A DNA stretch of 64,000 nt from Pseudomonas jessenii (GTDB taxonomy: Bacteria > Pseudomonadota > Gammaproteobacteria > Pseudomonadales > Pseudomonadaceae), in contig NZ_NIWT01000004.1 in the NCBI RefSeq assembly GCF_002236115.1, positions 620,001 through 684,000 of the forward strand, given 5' to 3'. This document shows, piece after piece, positions 8,330-18,239 of the stretch. The position numbers and the translations under genes were made by a program. Position 1 is the stretch's first letter, and every line of letters starts with the position of its first letter. The notes below the pieces were generated by a model. That model saw only the letters and a program-made list of their open reading frames with translations. It did no database searches and was not told the origin of the DNA.

Positions 8330-10780
8330 TTATTTACCGGGTGTCAGCGTCAACCGCGCCTTGCCATAGGTGTTGTCGAAGTTCTGCGGCTGCATCGGCA
8401 GGCTCATGTACTGGCCCTTGAACCACGGCTCGATGCTGTTGAGGTAGTTCGGGCTGGCCGGGTTGCCGGACTGGCCGGTGCCGTTCTGCGCCATCAGCGG
8501 TTCGGACTGGCCGAAGTCGACGATAAAGCGCATGGCTGGCGCCAGCGTGGTGTTGAAGTCCTGGCCCCAGGCGAAGGCGGCGGTGTTGAGAGTGGTGTGA
8601 TCGCCACCGGCCGGCAACGGTCCGCGTACGGTCTGGCCGCTGCTGTTTTTCCATTCATAGCGATGCAGTTTGCCCCATTGCCAGGCTTTGTGATCGCCAC
8701 CCAACTGACTGTCGCCGGCGCTGATCGCGGCGGCGAGGCTGCGGGCGAGGATGGCCGGTTTGTCCTCTTTCTGTGCGGTGCGCACGTCATCCCAGAACGG
8801 GCTGTCCTCACGCCCGAGCAGGTGATCGGCCTGGGCCGCGTAGGACAACTTGCCGTCGGCGACAAAAGCTTTCCACGTCGGGCTGCTTTCCGGGCCCAGT
8901 TCATCGAGGAAGATCTGCCGCGTGCTTTCCTGCAGGAACAGTTCGTAGATGGCCGCATCGGTGGAGGTCGGGCCGAGCTTGCCGTCGAACGCCATCAAGC
9001 GGCTGTAGGCTTCGTGTGCCTTGGCGCGATCGGCCGCCGGCAAGGCGTCCATGGCTTGTTTGAGTGGCTGGGCCATACCCGGCGCTTCGAACATTTTCTT
9101 CAGCTTGGCAGCGAAGGTGGTGGTCTGGTCGTATTGCATGGCGATCAGGCTGCGGCTGTCGTGTTTGCCTGCGCCGGCCAGTTCGGCCAGGCGCTCGCCG
9201 CGCTCCGGAGCGGCCCAGGAATTGGACAGCTGCATGCCGTAGCCATGGGGAATGACTCGCTGGTTGGCGGTGCCGAGCCAGCCCTGAGCCGGGTCCTGAT
9301 CGTACGGGTGCAGCATTGGGTCAGCGTAACCGTCCCAATCGTATCGACCTTCCCAGCCCGGCGAGGGCAGCAAGCCTTCGCCTTCGCGGCGATTCGGGTA
9401 ACGACCGGTGACTTGCCAGCCGATGTGATTCGCGTCGGCGAACACCAGGTTCATCGCAATGGCGCGGATTTCGCGGCTGGCATCCGAGGCTTTCTCGACA
9501 CTCTGGGCGCGGGACAGGTCGAAGAGCGCGTCCAGGGTCTTGTCGTCGGTGAAGTTCGGCGTCTGCAAGGCCAGGCCGAAACCATTGGCCAGCGTGGTGC
9601 CCTGGGCGCTGTTGAGCAGCGGGCCATGGCGGGTTTCGTACACCGCTTCGCGAATCGGCCGCTGGCCTTTGACGAAATAGGTTTCGTTGCGCACGATCGC
9701 CGGCTGCCACTTCCCGGCGTTTTCGTAGGTAAGCCCGTTGCTCTGGCGCTTGATCTTCTCCAGGAATAGATCCTGGTTGTCGCCCATCACGGACGTCATG
9801 CTCCACGCCACCTTGCCGTTGAAACCTCCAAGCACCATCGGCAGACCCGCGATGGTCACGCCGGATGCCTGATACTTCGGCGTGCGAATCTGCACGTAAC
9901 TGAACAGTGAAGGCACGCCCAGCGGGCCATGACTGTCACTGGCCAGCAGGCTCTTGCCGCTGCGGCTGCGTTGTGGGGCGATGGCCCAGTTGTTCGACGA
10001 AGTGGCGCCCAACAGGTTCAGGTCCGACAGTTGGCCCGTGGCTTTGCTGAGTTCGGCGAGCCCCGGTATTTGCCCGTTGAGCTTGAGGCCTTGCAGTTTT
10101 TCGCTTTCGGCGACCGGCAGTTTTTCGTCGGGAGCCGACGGCGTCAGCCATGCAAGTTTGTCGGTGGTGACGGTCTGGGCCAGTACCAGCGAGGAAATTT
10201 CTTCCGGCAGGTTGGTCGACTGGCTGAAGTTCAGCAGGCAGAAAATCAGCGCCGAATCCTCCGGCTGCCAGTACTCAGGCTTGTAGCCGGTGGCTGCCAG
10301 ATCCGTCGGCAGTTTGTCGCGGTAGCGGAACAGGTAGGCGTTGACCCCGCGCGCATAGACTTCGAAGAAACGCTTGAGGCGCGGTGAAGAGGCCTTGTAC
10401 AGCTCGCCAGCACTTTTCTTCAGGTTGACCGCCCGCATGTAACGGTCGGCATCCAGCAGGTCCGCACCGTGCATCTCGGCCAGACGGCCCTGGGCCAGCA
10501 GGCGCAGGGTGACCATCTGGGTGATGCGGTCGCTGGCATGCACGTAACCGAGGGTGAACAGCGCGTCGTGGAAGCTGTTGCTTTCGATCAGCGGCATGCC
10601 CATGGCATTGCGGCGCACCGAAACGCTCTGCGCCAGGCCCTTGAGTGGTTGTACGCCGGAGGTCGGCGGGAGGGTGTCCTGGGCGTTGAAATTCTGACAA
10701 CCGGTCAGGCTCAACACACCGGCCACTGCTGCGGCAACGCCGAACCGGGGTAGAAAATGAGTAAGGGCTGGCGAGGCCAT
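8330..10780 (-). CDS. quiP: Acyl-homoserine lactone acylase QuiP (penicillin amidase family)
   Basis: 816 residues, full length for QuiP. It hydrolyses the amide of long-chain acyl-homoserine lactones, so it degrades quorum signals outside the cytoplasm. The N-terminus [14 protein letters not shown] is followed by a hydrophobic segment ending in LSLTGC, a lipobox with Cys28, suggesting membrane anchoring. As an Ntn-hydrolase it is made as one chain and self-cleaved; the likely nucleophile is the serine at about 262 in [11 protein letters not shown], the first residue of the beta chain. The sequence [21 protein letters not shown] is highly typical of QuiP. No luxI/luxR pair is present nearby, so signal specificity is not indicated by context. 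Confidence 0.92.
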   Translation of the reverse strand: MASPALTHFLPRFGVAAAVAGVLSLTGCQNFNAQDTLPPTSGVQPLKGLAQSVSVRRNAMGMPLIESNSFHDALFTLGYVHASDRITQMVTLRLLAQGRLAEMHGADLLDADRYMRAVNLKKSAGELYKASSPRLKRFFEVYARGVNAYLFRYRDKLPTDLAATGYKPEYWQPEDSALIFCLLNFSQSTNLPEEISSLVLAQTVTTDKLAWLTPSAPDEKLPVAESEKLQGLKLNGQIPGLAELSKATGQLSDLNLLGATSSNNWAIAPQRSRSGKSLLASDSHGPLGVPSLFSYVQIRTPKYQASGVTIAGLPMVLGGFNGKVAWSMTSVMGDNQDLFLEKIKRQSNGLTYENAGKWQPAIVRNETYFVKGQRPIREAVYETRHGPLLNSAQGTTLANGFGLALQTPNFTDDKTLDALFDLSRAQSVEKASDASREIRAIAMNLVFADANHIGWQVTGRYPNRREGEGLLPSPGWEGRYDWDGYADPMLHPYDQDPAQGWLGTANQRVIPHGYGMQLSNSWAAPERGERLAELAGAGKHDSRSLIAMQYDQTTTFAAKLKKMFEAPGMAQPLKQAMDALPAADRAKAHEAYSRLMAFDGKLGPTSTDAAIYELFLQESTRQIFLDELGPESSPTWKAFVADGKLSYAAQADHLLGREDSPFWDDVRTAQKEDKPAILARSLAAAISAGDSQLGGDHKAWQWGKLHRYEWKNSSGQTVRGPLPAGGDHTTLNTAAFAWGQDFNTTLAPAMRFIVDFGQSEPLMAQNGTGQSGNPASPNYLNSIEPWFKGQYMSLPMQPQNFDNTYGKARLTLTPGK

Positions 10781-10974
10781 GGCAAAGCTCCTGCGGGGGT
10801 AGAGGCGGCGGCGCGCAATAAAGGCGCTACGTTAGTGAGCGGGAGGTGGCCGCGCAAGCGGGGTACAAGGTTATTTCAGGATTTGTCTGATAAACCGGAA
10901 AGATCGCAGTCTTGTCAGTCGCAATGGGAGATGTTGAAGTGCGAAACGCTCAACAATCCAGGAGAACAGTCGGC

Positions 10975-11532
10975 ATGGAGCTCAAGGCAAACGCGGCACT
11001 GATCATCATCGATCAACAAAAGGGCATCCTGCACCCCAGACTTGGCCGCAGGAATAATCCAGAGGCCGAAGCGCGCATGCTGGACTTGCTTGGCCATTGG
11101 CGATGCACCGCTAGGCCGGTGATCCATGTGCAGCACCTGTCGCGCTCGGAGGACTCGGTGTTCTGGCCGCAGCAGTCGGGGGTGGAGTTTCAGGAACGGT
11201 TTGAGCCAATGGCCGGTGAACGCTTGATCCAGAAGCAGGTGCCGGATGCGTTTTGTTCGACGGGGCTGGAGGCGCAGTTGCGCGAGGCGGGGATCGGGCA
11301 GTTGATCATCGTCGGTGTCGCGACCCACAACTCGGTGGAGTCCACGGCGCGTACCGCGGGCAACCTGGGGTTTGATACGTGGGTGGCCGAGGATGCGTGC
11401 TTTACCTTCGACAAGGCTGATTTCTTTGGCCAAGCCCATAGCGCCGAAGTGGTGCATGCGATGTCGCTGGGGAATTTGCACGGTGAGTATGCGACGGTGG
11501 TCAGCACCGCATGTGTATTAAAGGCTGACTGA
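10975..11532 (+). CDS. Isochorismatase-family hydrolase with Ser in the nucleophile position
   Basis: 185 residues from ATG 10975 with AGGAG upstream; a longer frame from 10912 lacks a ribosome site. The fold is recognisable: Asp13 in LIIIDQQKG and Lys87 in LIQKQVPDAFCSTGL match two members of the Asp-Lys-Cys triad. The third position, usually Cys in GxxTxxCV, reads GVATHNSVESTARTA, so Ser120 stands there. It may be a non-cysteine hydrolase or a variant subfamily. It is monocistronic and its 3' flank was disrupted by the IS3 element. Confidence 0.8.
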   Translation: MELKANAALIIIDQQKGILHPRLGRRNNPEAEARMLDLLGHWRCTARPVIHVQHLSRSEDSVFWPQQSGVEFQERFEPMAGERLIQKQVPDAFCSTGLEAQLREAGIGQLIIVGVATHNSVESTARTAGNLGFDTWVAEDACFTFDKADFFGQAHSAEVVHAMSLGNLHGEYATVVSTACVLKAD

Positions 11533-11590
11533 AAAACCTGTAGGAGCGAGCCTGAACTGGTCAAGTAATCCCGGACACCGGTTACGGTGT

Positions 11591-12729
<1,139 letters not shown>

Positions 12730-12800
12730 GGAACCTCCAAGTTGGCGAAATCATATCGCCCTTAAGAGGTGTCCGGAATTATTAGGCCAGTTCAGCTTGC

Positions 12801-12887
12801 TCCGGGCGGCGTTCCGACGATAGCGGTCTGACTGACACATTGATAGTTGATGTGCTGCCGTCATCGCGAGCAAGCTCGCTCCCACAG
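12801..12887. repeat. REP-type repeat, right remnant beside the IS3 element
   Basis: It contains the 21-bp module TCCGGGCGGCGTTCC... (12801-12821), then AGCGGTCTGAC, then ATCGCGAGCAAGCTCGCTCCCACA. The same modules recur at 17577-17671 and 51797-51912. The left part of this copy (TAGGAGCGAGC) is now on the other side of the IS at 11541-11551. Confidence 0.8.
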
Positions 12888-12933
12888 GAGAGGATTGCGA
12901 TTCAACAGGCGAAGCAAGTCTTCGCCCGAAGCA

Positions 12934-13146
12934 TCAAGCGCCGTGGCACTTCTTGAATTTCTTGCCGTTGCCGCATGGGCACGGATCGTTGCGGCCGACG
13001 TCTTTCAGGGCATTGCGCACCGGTTCCTGGTGAGCGTGGCCGCAGTTCGGACCGTGGACATGGCCGTGGTCGTGATCATGGTGGTGATGGTCATGATCAT
13101 GATCGTGATTGCAGTCAGGGCCGTGGACATGGGGTTGCTGGGTCAT
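12934..13146 (-). CDS. His-rich SEC-C motif protein
   Basis: 70 residues. The N-terminal half is a dense His/Asp run (residues 6-40, with [16 protein letters not shown]), likely to bind zinc or another divalent metal. The C-terminus is a SEC-C zinc motif, [19 protein letters not shown], as in SecA and YecA-type proteins. The start overlaps the stop of the upstream lipoprotein gene by four bases (ATGA), implying co-translation. The role is unknown; metal storage or delivery is an inference from composition. Confidence 0.8.
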   Translation of the reverse strand: MTQQPHVHGPDCNHDHDHDHHHHDHDHGHVHGPNCGHAHQEPVRNALKDVGRNDPCPCGNGKKFKKCHGA

Positions 13147-13637
13147 CGGTGTTGCTCCGGAATTAAATCGGCGGCGATTATCACGCCATTGCGCGTCAGG
13201 TGCACGTAGTGGGTGATGAATATACCGGTTTCCAGTTCACCTTCCAGACGATAGGGAATGGGTTGATCGGATTTTTTCAGCAGTTTGGCCAGATCACGGA
13301 CCTTGGACCACAGGTTGGTGCGGATCGGTACCTTGAAGTAAGCGCTGTGCCTGGGGCTGATGGTGAACCAGTGTTCGTACTCGCCGTCGGCCAGCAGTAT
13401 GTCGCCCAAGTGAACGCGGTACTCCAGACCGCGCACGGTCAGGTCGCTGTCGTTGGGGTTGTCGATGCGAAAATGCAGGAGGAGTTTCTGTTCCAGCAGT
13501 TTGGCGTTGACCACCTCGATCTTCACCAGATGGACCTCGGGGTCCGGCAAGTCGTCGTCGAACCACGAGGCACAGCCGCCGAGTCCCAGTGTCAGGAACA
13601 AGGTGAGCAGACAGAGTGCGCAGCGGCGGATGATCAT
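13143..13637 (-). CDS. LEA type 2 (WHy-domain) lipoprotein
   Basis: 164 residues with a lipobox LGLGGC (Cys22) after a hydrophobic signal segment. The body matches the water-stress/hypersensitive-response (LEA14-like) beta-sandwich: [21 protein letters not shown] followed by [21 protein letters not shown]. In pseudomonads such proteins are small exported lipoproteins of unknown role. It is the first gene of a two-gene unit with the SEC-C protein. Confidence 0.8.
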   Translation of the reverse strand: MIIRRCALCLLTLFLTLGLGGCASWFDDDLPDPEVHLVKIEVVNAKLLEQKLLLHFRIDNPNDSDLTVRGLEYRVHLGDILLADGEYEHWFTISPRHSAYFKVPIRTNLWSKVRDLAKLLKKSDQPIPYRLEGELETGIFITHYVHLTRNGVIIAADLIPEQHR

Positions 13638-13724
13638 CGTGGTGTTTCTCCCTTGAGCTCCAGTCTAGACCCAAAGGATCGCAGCCTTCGACAGCTCCTG
13701 CGTGGTGGTCAGTCATTCCATGTA

Positions 13725-14201
13725 CTAGCTGCTGAAGTACCCCGCACAACACTTCTTGAACTTCTGCCCACTCGCGCACGGGCAAGGGTCATTGCGCCCG
13801 AGTTTGAGTTGCACGGTCGGGTCGATGAAATACCAGCGCCCGGCGTTCTGTACGAAGGATGAGCGCTCTCGATGACTGTGCTCGCCATTGCTGTCGTGCC
13901 AGCGCGCGGTGAAGGTCACGAAAGCGTGTTCAGGCTGGCCGCCCAGCACTTCGGAGCTTTCCACCTCAAGGCCCAGCCACGTACTTTGCGCGCTCCAGTC
14001 GCTGATCGATTGACGGTCCAGGCCAGTCTGTTGGGCGGGCAGGGTGGTGGCCACCAGATAGTCGACCAACCCCAGCACATAGGCGCTGTAGCGTGAGCGC
14101 ATCAAGGTTTGCGCGCACGGCGCCGGGTGTCCGGCATGGTAGTGACCGCAGCAGGCGTCGAGCAGGGTGCCGCTGCCGCAAGGGCAAATGGATGTACTCA
14201 T
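13725..14201 (-). CDS. YchJ-family SEC-C protein (UPF0225)
   Basis: 158 residues from ATG 14201; the frame continues upstream but [11 protein letters not shown] is the family N-terminus. Two SEC-C cysteine motifs bracket an NTF2-like YchJ domain: [17 protein letters not shown] at the start and [18 protein letters not shown] at the end. The central [19 protein letters not shown] is the YchJ signature. It binds zinc by family analogy; cellular role unknown. It follows the DUF gene at 14206 by four bases. Confidence 0.88.
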   Translation of the reverse strand: MSTSICPCGSGTLLDACCGHYHAGHPAPCAQTLMRSRYSAYVLGLVDYLVATTLPAQQTGLDRQSISDWSAQSTWLGLEVESSEVLGGQPEHAFVTFTARWHDSNGEHSHRERSSFVQNAGRWYFIDPTVQLKLGRNDPCPCASGQKFKKCCAGYFSS

Positions 14202-14205
14202 TGCA

Positions 14206-14703
14206 TTACCACCAGTATTTCCCGAAGTTTTCCGGATTGGCCCAGAAGCGCGAATTGAGCCAGTCGGGGACTTGTTTGTATTCAAGCAGATCGTAGGTAA
14301 ACAGGGTCAGGACCTGTTCGTCCCGTTGAAAGCGTTCACTGGCTTGCAGGGCCAGGGAGAAAAAGTCGGTTTCCTGCCAGCCACAGGCCGGCAGATCCGC
14401 CAGCACCGCGATGCGGCTGGCGTTGAGGTTGCGGATGCCACCCAGCAGGTTCAGGCCGTCGCGCTTGGGCAGATGCTCCAGGCAATCGACCACCAGGGCC
14501 AGGTCGAAACGGCGGGCCGCCAACTCGTCGGGCAACGGCCCGGGGGCGGCGAAAGCGACGCAGCTGTCCGGGTGAGCGAGTTTGAAAGCCTCCAGTGCCG
14601 GGAACTCGCTGGCGCCGATCAACAACAGACGTGCGGGGGCATATCGGTCGAGTAACGCGGCCAGTGCCTGTTGTGGCGTGCGTGAAGAAATACCTGCAGT
14701 CAT
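14206..14703 (-). CDS. DUF6231-like conserved hypothetical protein
   Basis: 165 residues. The order of a nucleotide-binding-like start ([17 protein letters not shown]), an acidic strand end ([18 protein letters not shown]) and later strands recalls a degenerate SAM-methyltransferase fold. The Gly-rich SAM motif is weak. It ends in an aromatic run ([14 protein letters not shown]). It is transcribed just ahead of the YchJ gene with only four bases between, so the two likely form an operon. The family name is a tentative recollection. Confidence 0.6.
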   Translation of the reverse strand: MTAGISSRTPQQALAALLDRYAPARLLLIGASEFPALEAFKLAHPDSCVAFAAPGPLPDELAARRFDLALVVDCLEHLPKRDGLNLLGGIRNLNASRIAVLADLPACGWQETDFFSLALQASERFQRDEQVLTLFTYDLLEYKQVPDWLNSRFWANPENFGKYWW

Positions 14704-14852
14704 CGAAGATCCTCAATCAGATCTGCCAAGACTAGCCTGCCCTTACGTTCGGGCCTAGAGCGCCTTGGCGACAAAAGCGCCAAGCTGCCGTTAATACGCG
14801 AATAAACAGCATGGCCTATTGCTGGCGGAGTTTAAAACTCGGGTCTTTACTA

Positions 14853-14882
14853 CCTGAATCGGTTCTAAGCCGATCCTTCAGG
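14853..14882 (+). promoter_or_regulatory. Leader hairpin masking the ribosome site of the first OmpA-like gene
   Basis: CCTGAA (14853-14858) pairs with TTCAGG (14877-14882), with an inner TCGG/CCGA stem. The AGG of the Shine-Dalgarno AGGAG (14880-14884) lies in the stem. The preceding CGGGTCTTTACT is identical to the sequence before the second gene's hairpin. Confidence 0.55.
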
Positions 14883-14892
14883 AGAAAACTAG

Positions 14893-15582
14893 ATGAGCAT
14901 AGTTCGGACAGTATTACCCTTGGTTCTGCTAACCAGTGTCTTGACTGGTTGCGCAGGTTTGCAGAAAACCGACTGGCCGACCTGTGCGGCTGTTGGTGGT
15001 GTCGTGGGTGCGGGCCTCGGAGCGACCGAAAGCTCGGCATGGGCAGGGTATGGTGCTCTGCTCGTCGGCGGTACGGCAGCGGCTTATTGCTGGGTGCACG
15101 GTGATGGCGACGAAGACGGCGACGGTGTGCCGGATAGTCGCGACAAGTGCCCAGGCACGCCTAAAGGCGTTCAAGTCGATGCCAACGGTTGCCCACCACC
15201 TGCGCCTGTGGTCGAAGAAGCGGTTGTGGTCCAGGAAGAAACCATCGTCATTCGCGATGTCCACTTCCAGTTTGATAAAGCCACGCTTACCTCGTCCGAC
15301 AAACTGGTACTCGACAAGATTGCCACTCGCCTGAAAGCCGAAGCCCCGACTGCTCAACTGACCGTAACCGGCCATACCGACAGCGTGGGTAGCGACGCCT
15401 ACAACCAGAAACTGTCGGATAAACGCGCCCACTCGGTGGTTGAATACCTCATCGATCAAGGCGTACCTCGCAGCAACTTCGTGTCGGTTGTCGGTGCCGG
15501 TGAAAGCCAGCCGGTTGCAGACAACAAAACCGCTGACGGTCGTGCACAGAACCGTCGTACCGAAATCAAAATCCAGCGTTAG
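14893..15582 (+). CDS. OmpA-family lipoprotein with thrombospondin type 3 repeat
   Basis: 229 residues. A signal peptide ends in a lipobox VLTGC (Cys20). Next come a Gly-rich region (VGGVVGAGLGATESSAWAGYG), an acidic calcium-binding-like TSP3 repeat (GDGDEDGDGVPDSRDKCPGTP), and a C-terminal OmpA peptidoglycan-binding domain (about 115-229) with TVTGHTDSVGSDAYNQKLSDKRA and the final QNRRTEIKI. It links the outer membrane to peptidoglycan. It is the first of two tandem paralogues. Confidence 0.9.
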   Translation: MSIVRTVLPLVLLTSVLTGCAGLQKTDWPTCAAVGGVVGAGLGATESSAWAGYGALLVGGTAAAYCWVHGDGDEDGDGVPDSRDKCPGTPKGVQVDANGCPPPAPVVEEAVVVQEETIVIRDVHFQFDKATLTSSDKLVLDKIATRLKAEAPTAQLTVTGHTDSVGSDAYNQKLSDKRAHSVVEYLIDQGVPRSNFVSVVGAGESQPVADNKTADGRAQNRRTEIKIQR

Positions 15583-15590
15583 GCCCCCCT

Positions 15591-15621
15591 CGCATCCGCG
15601 CCTTGTGCAGTCGCGGATGCG
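15591..15621 (+). terminator. Hairpin between the tandem OmpA-like genes
   Basis: CGCATCCGCG (15591-15600) and CGCGGATGCG (15612-15621) form a perfect 10-bp stem. The following sequence GGTCTTTAC has only a weak T-run, so it may be a leaky terminator or an mRNA-stabilising element. Confidence 0.55.
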
Positions 15622-15631
15622 GGTCTTTACT

Positions 15632-15663
15632 CCTGTGTAACCGGTATTGGCCGGGGACACAGG
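15632..15663 (+). promoter_or_regulatory. Leader hairpin masking the ribosome site of the second OmpA-like gene
   Basis: CCTGTGT (15632-15638) pairs with ACACAGG (15657-15663), with an inner CCGG/CCGG stem. The AGG of AGGAG (15661-15665) is again paired. The design mirrors the leader of the first gene although the stem bases differ. Confidence 0.55.
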
Positions 15664-15673
15664 AGCTTTCAAC

Positions 15674-16381
15674 ATGATCGTTCTCACAAGGACCGTCTTG
15701 CCGGTTCTGCTACTTGGCAGCCTCTTGACCGGCTGCGCGACCCACAGCGATGGCACCGCCCCCCTCAATCAACGCACCTGGCCAATTTGCAGCCTCATCG
15801 GCGGTCTGGTCGGTGGTGGTCTGGGCGCAATCGAGAGTAGTGCCTGGGCCGCGGGTGGGGCGGCGCTGGGTATCTTGTCCGGCGGCTTGATCTGCTATGC
15901 CCAGGATGGCGACGAAGATGGCGACGGCGTTTTCGACCGACGCGACCGTTGCGCTGATACCCCTGCCAATACCCCGGTCGACCATCGCGGTTGCGTGGTG
16001 CCGCAGTACCCGGACAGCGTCCAGGTCGAGCCTGCGCAATCCGAAGTCATTACTCTGAGCGATGTACTGTTTGTCTTCAATCAATCCGAGCTGACCCCGA
16101 CGGCGAAGAGTCAACTGGATGCGTTGATGAGCAAGTTCGAGGATGCCGATGTGGTCAGCATCAAGGTGGTCGGCCACACCGACAGTGTCGGTTCGGATGC
16201 CTATAACCAGGCCTTGTCGGAGCGGCGTGCCAGCAGCGTGGCGGAATACCTGTTGAGCCAGGGTGTGGCGCCGAACAAAATTACCAGCGAAGGCAAGGGC
16301 GAGAGCCAACCGATTGCCGACAACGAAACAGAAGAAGGCCGTGCGAAAAACCGTCGCGTGGAACTGCATATAAACCGCTGA
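15674..16381 (+). CDS. OmpA-family lipoprotein, tandem paralogue
   Basis: 235 residues from ATG 15674 with AGGAG eight bases before it. Architecture equals the upstream gene: lipobox LLTGC (Cys22), Gly-rich segment with IESSAWAAGGAALG, TSP3 repeat GDEDGDGVFDRRDRCADTP, then the OmpA domain with VVGHTDSVGSDAYNQALSERRA and KNRRVELHI. The high similarity in the OmpA part and the matching leaders point to a local duplication. It probably also tethers the envelope to peptidoglycan. Confidence 0.9.
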   Translation: MIVLTRTVLPVLLLGSLLTGCATHSDGTAPLNQRTWPICSLIGGLVGGGLGAIESSAWAAGGAALGILSGGLICYAQDGDEDGDGVFDRRDRCADTPANTPVDHRGCVVPQYPDSVQVEPAQSEVITLSDVLFVFNQSELTPTAKSQLDALMSKFEDADVVSIKVVGHTDSVGSDAYNQALSERRASSVAEYLLSQGVAPNKITSEGKGESQPIADNETEEGRAKNRRVELHINR

Positions 16382-16529
16382 GCCAAGAGATAGAGCCGTC
16401 GAGCGACTGGTGTGATCGCTGCGACGGCCGTTCGGCGGCCTCCATGAAGAATTTTCCGTTGCCCTCTGGCTTATCCCGCGTGGAAGCCGTTACTGTGCGC
16501 GCAAACAATAATTCTCATCGGGGGCGCGT

Positions 16530-16808
16530 ATGAAATTCATATGGGGACTGGGGCGATTACTGACCTTGCTGTTCTGGGCGGTAGTGCTGGTCAATCTGCT
16601 CACACCGTTTGTCTTTCCGCTGCACCCGTTGGTCAACCTGGCCGGCGGCCTGTTGGGGTTCATCCATCTTCTGGAAGCGTTGCTGTGCTATCGCAGCCTT
16701 CGAGGTCGCGCCCATCCCTGGCTTGACCGCCTGAAGATCGTCATTTTCGGCGTATTCCACCTGCAAACCATTCCAGCCCCCACCGCTTCGAAGGCTTCCC
16801 ATGCGTAA
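16530..16808 (+). CDS. DUF1145 family small membrane protein (YhhL-like)
   Basis: 92 residues with two or three hydrophobic segments: LLTLLFWAVVLVNLLTPFVF and LVNLAGGLLGFIHLLEALL, and a short third one near IVIFGVFHL. The family is widespread and uncharacterised. Its last eight bases overlap the start of the collagen-like gene, so the two are likely translated together. Confidence 0.78.
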   Translation: MKFIWGLGRLLTLLFWAVVLVNLLTPFVFPLHPLVNLAGGLLGFIHLLEALLCYRSLRGRAHPWLDRLKIVIFGVFHLQTIPAPTASKASHA

Positions 16809-17559
16809 ACTCTGTCTGCTCGCCGCACTCATCAGCCCATTGGCCTGCGCACAGGTGGTGAGTGTCGAACCCAACTCGCTGATGCGCTTGCCCAACACCG
16901 CCAGCGCCCTGCAACTGGAACGTCTGGAAGTGGCCGATTACGGCACCTTGCTGATTCCTTCGAACGTCACCGAAGTCACCGTGGGTGAATTGCATCTGGG
17001 GCGTGAAGCGCGCATTGCCATCGTGCCGGGGGAACAGGCGCTGGCGCTGAAGGTCCGTCGCGCTGATTTGTCCGAAGGCAGCCAGATCACCTCCCGTGGC
17101 TCACCCGGGACCTACCAGAAGGCCGCTCGATCCGGGCGCAGCCTTGATTTGCAGATCAAGACACTGAACGCAGCGCAATTGACCGTTGATGCTCGCGGTG
17201 GTGCGGGCGCACCGGGGTTCGTTGGTCTTGATGGGGGTAACGGCCAGGAACCGGGCTGCACATGGGGTCAGGCCGGTCGCGGTGCCGATGGCAGTGATGG
17301 CAGCAACGGTCAGCCGGGAGCACCGGGGGCGCTGGTCAAACTGGCAGTGCCGCACGACTTCCCGGCAGACCGGATCAAGGTTCAGGTGGCTGGCGGCGCC
17401 GGTGGCCTGGCCGGCCCGGGCGGCAAACCGGGCGCGGGTGGCAAGGCCAAGGGCTGCCTGATTTACAAGGCCGATGGTGGCAAGAGCGGTAAACCCGGGG
17501 CTGATGGTCAGCCTGGGCCTGAAGGTGCCGCTGGTTCGGTGACTGTGCAGCGGTTGTAA
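16801..17559 (+). CDS. Exported collagen-like repeat protein
   Basis: 252 residues. A signal peptide (MRKLCLLAALISPLACA) is followed by a beta-rich domain of about 110 residues (LRMLP-type leucines, VTEVTVGELHLG). From about residue 128 to the end, three Gly-X-Y blocks occur, for example GQPGAPGA, GPGGKPGAGGKAKG and GKPGADGQPGPEGAAG, broken by non-repetitive linkers that include two cysteines. It is likely periplasmic or surface exposed. No close known relative was recalled; the blocks are short for a stable triple helix. Confidence 0.72.
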   Translation: MRKLCLLAALISPLACAQVVSVEPNSLMRLPNTASALQLERLEVADYGTLLIPSNVTEVTVGELHLGREARIAIVPGEQALALKVRRADLSEGSQITSRGSPGTYQKAARSGRSLDLQIKTLNAAQLTVDARGGAGAPGFVGLDGGNGQEPGCTWGQAGRGADGSDGSNGQPGAPGALVKLAVPHDFPADRIKVQVAGGAGGLAGPGGKPGAGGKAKGCLIYKADGGKSGKPGADGQPGPEGAAGSVTVQRL

Positions 17560-17576
17560 GCTGTTGCCGAAATATG

Positions 17577-17671
17577 AGCGGTCTGTCAGACCGCTATCGC
17601 GAGCAAGCTCGCTCCCACAGGATCTGTGCAGTACCTGAGTGCGAGCTTGGTCCGGGCGGCGTTCCGACGAT
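17577..17671. repeat. REP-type repeat cluster after the collagen-like gene
   Basis: It starts with the hairpin AGCGGTCTG-T-CAGACCGCT (17577-17595), which may act as terminator. It continues with ATCGCGAGCAAGCTCGCTCCCACA and ends with the 21-bp module at 17651-17671 shared with 12801 and 51874. Confidence 0.8.
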
Positions 17672-17675
17672 GCTT

Positions 17676-18140
17676 TTAGAACATCGGCCGGGCCGCGGCA
17701 ATCACCACCAAAGCCAACCCTACCAGCAGATTGATCCCCACCAACTTGCGGATCCGTCCCAGCACCGCTGCACCGGCTGGCCAATCCTGCTCGGCCACCG
17801 CGGTGCGCAGTTCCGGCAGCATCAGCGCCTGAATGCGGATGAACAGCGCAGTCATCACCACATACAAGCCCATCATCACCTGCACATAACGCGGCGCGGC
17901 TTCAAAACCATTGAACTGCATGTGCAGCATGCCCACACCGCTGACCGGCAATAGCACCACCGCCACCCAGACCCAGCGAAAAAAGCCTTGAAACACTTCT
18001 ACCCACAGCTTCAGCCGGGCAGGGCCTTCAAGTGCCTTGATTGCGGCGGGGCGCAGGACCATCCAGGCGAAAAACATGCCGCCGACCCAGACCAGGGCCG
18101 CCAGTACGTGCAGGCTATAAATGAGGCTAAAAGGTGTCAT
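17676..18140 (-). CDS. CopD-family membrane protein
   Basis: 154 residues with four hydrophobic segments. The start SLIYSLHVLAALVWVGGMFFAWMVLRPAA has the conserved His and WVGG motif of CopD/YcnJ-like proteins, and a second motif LPVSGVGMLHMQF follows. The family is linked to copper handling or haem-type membrane redox. Monocistronic here, so the role is not confirmed by neighbours. Confidence 0.8.
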   Translation of the reverse strand: MTPFSLIYSLHVLAALVWVGGMFFAWMVLRPAAIKALEGPARLKLWVEVFQGFFRWVWVAVVLLPVSGVGMLHMQFNGFEAAPRYVQVMMGLYVVMTALFIRIQALMLPELRTAVAEQDWPAGAAVLGRIRKLVGINLLVGLALVVIAAARPMF

Positions 18141-18239
18141 TGGGTTACTCCGTTCTGCGCGGGATTCATTAGCGGGGTATGATAGCGACCGAACCGAACT
18201 ACTGAAAATTTATCCAGCGTTTTTTGCGCCCGACAATCC

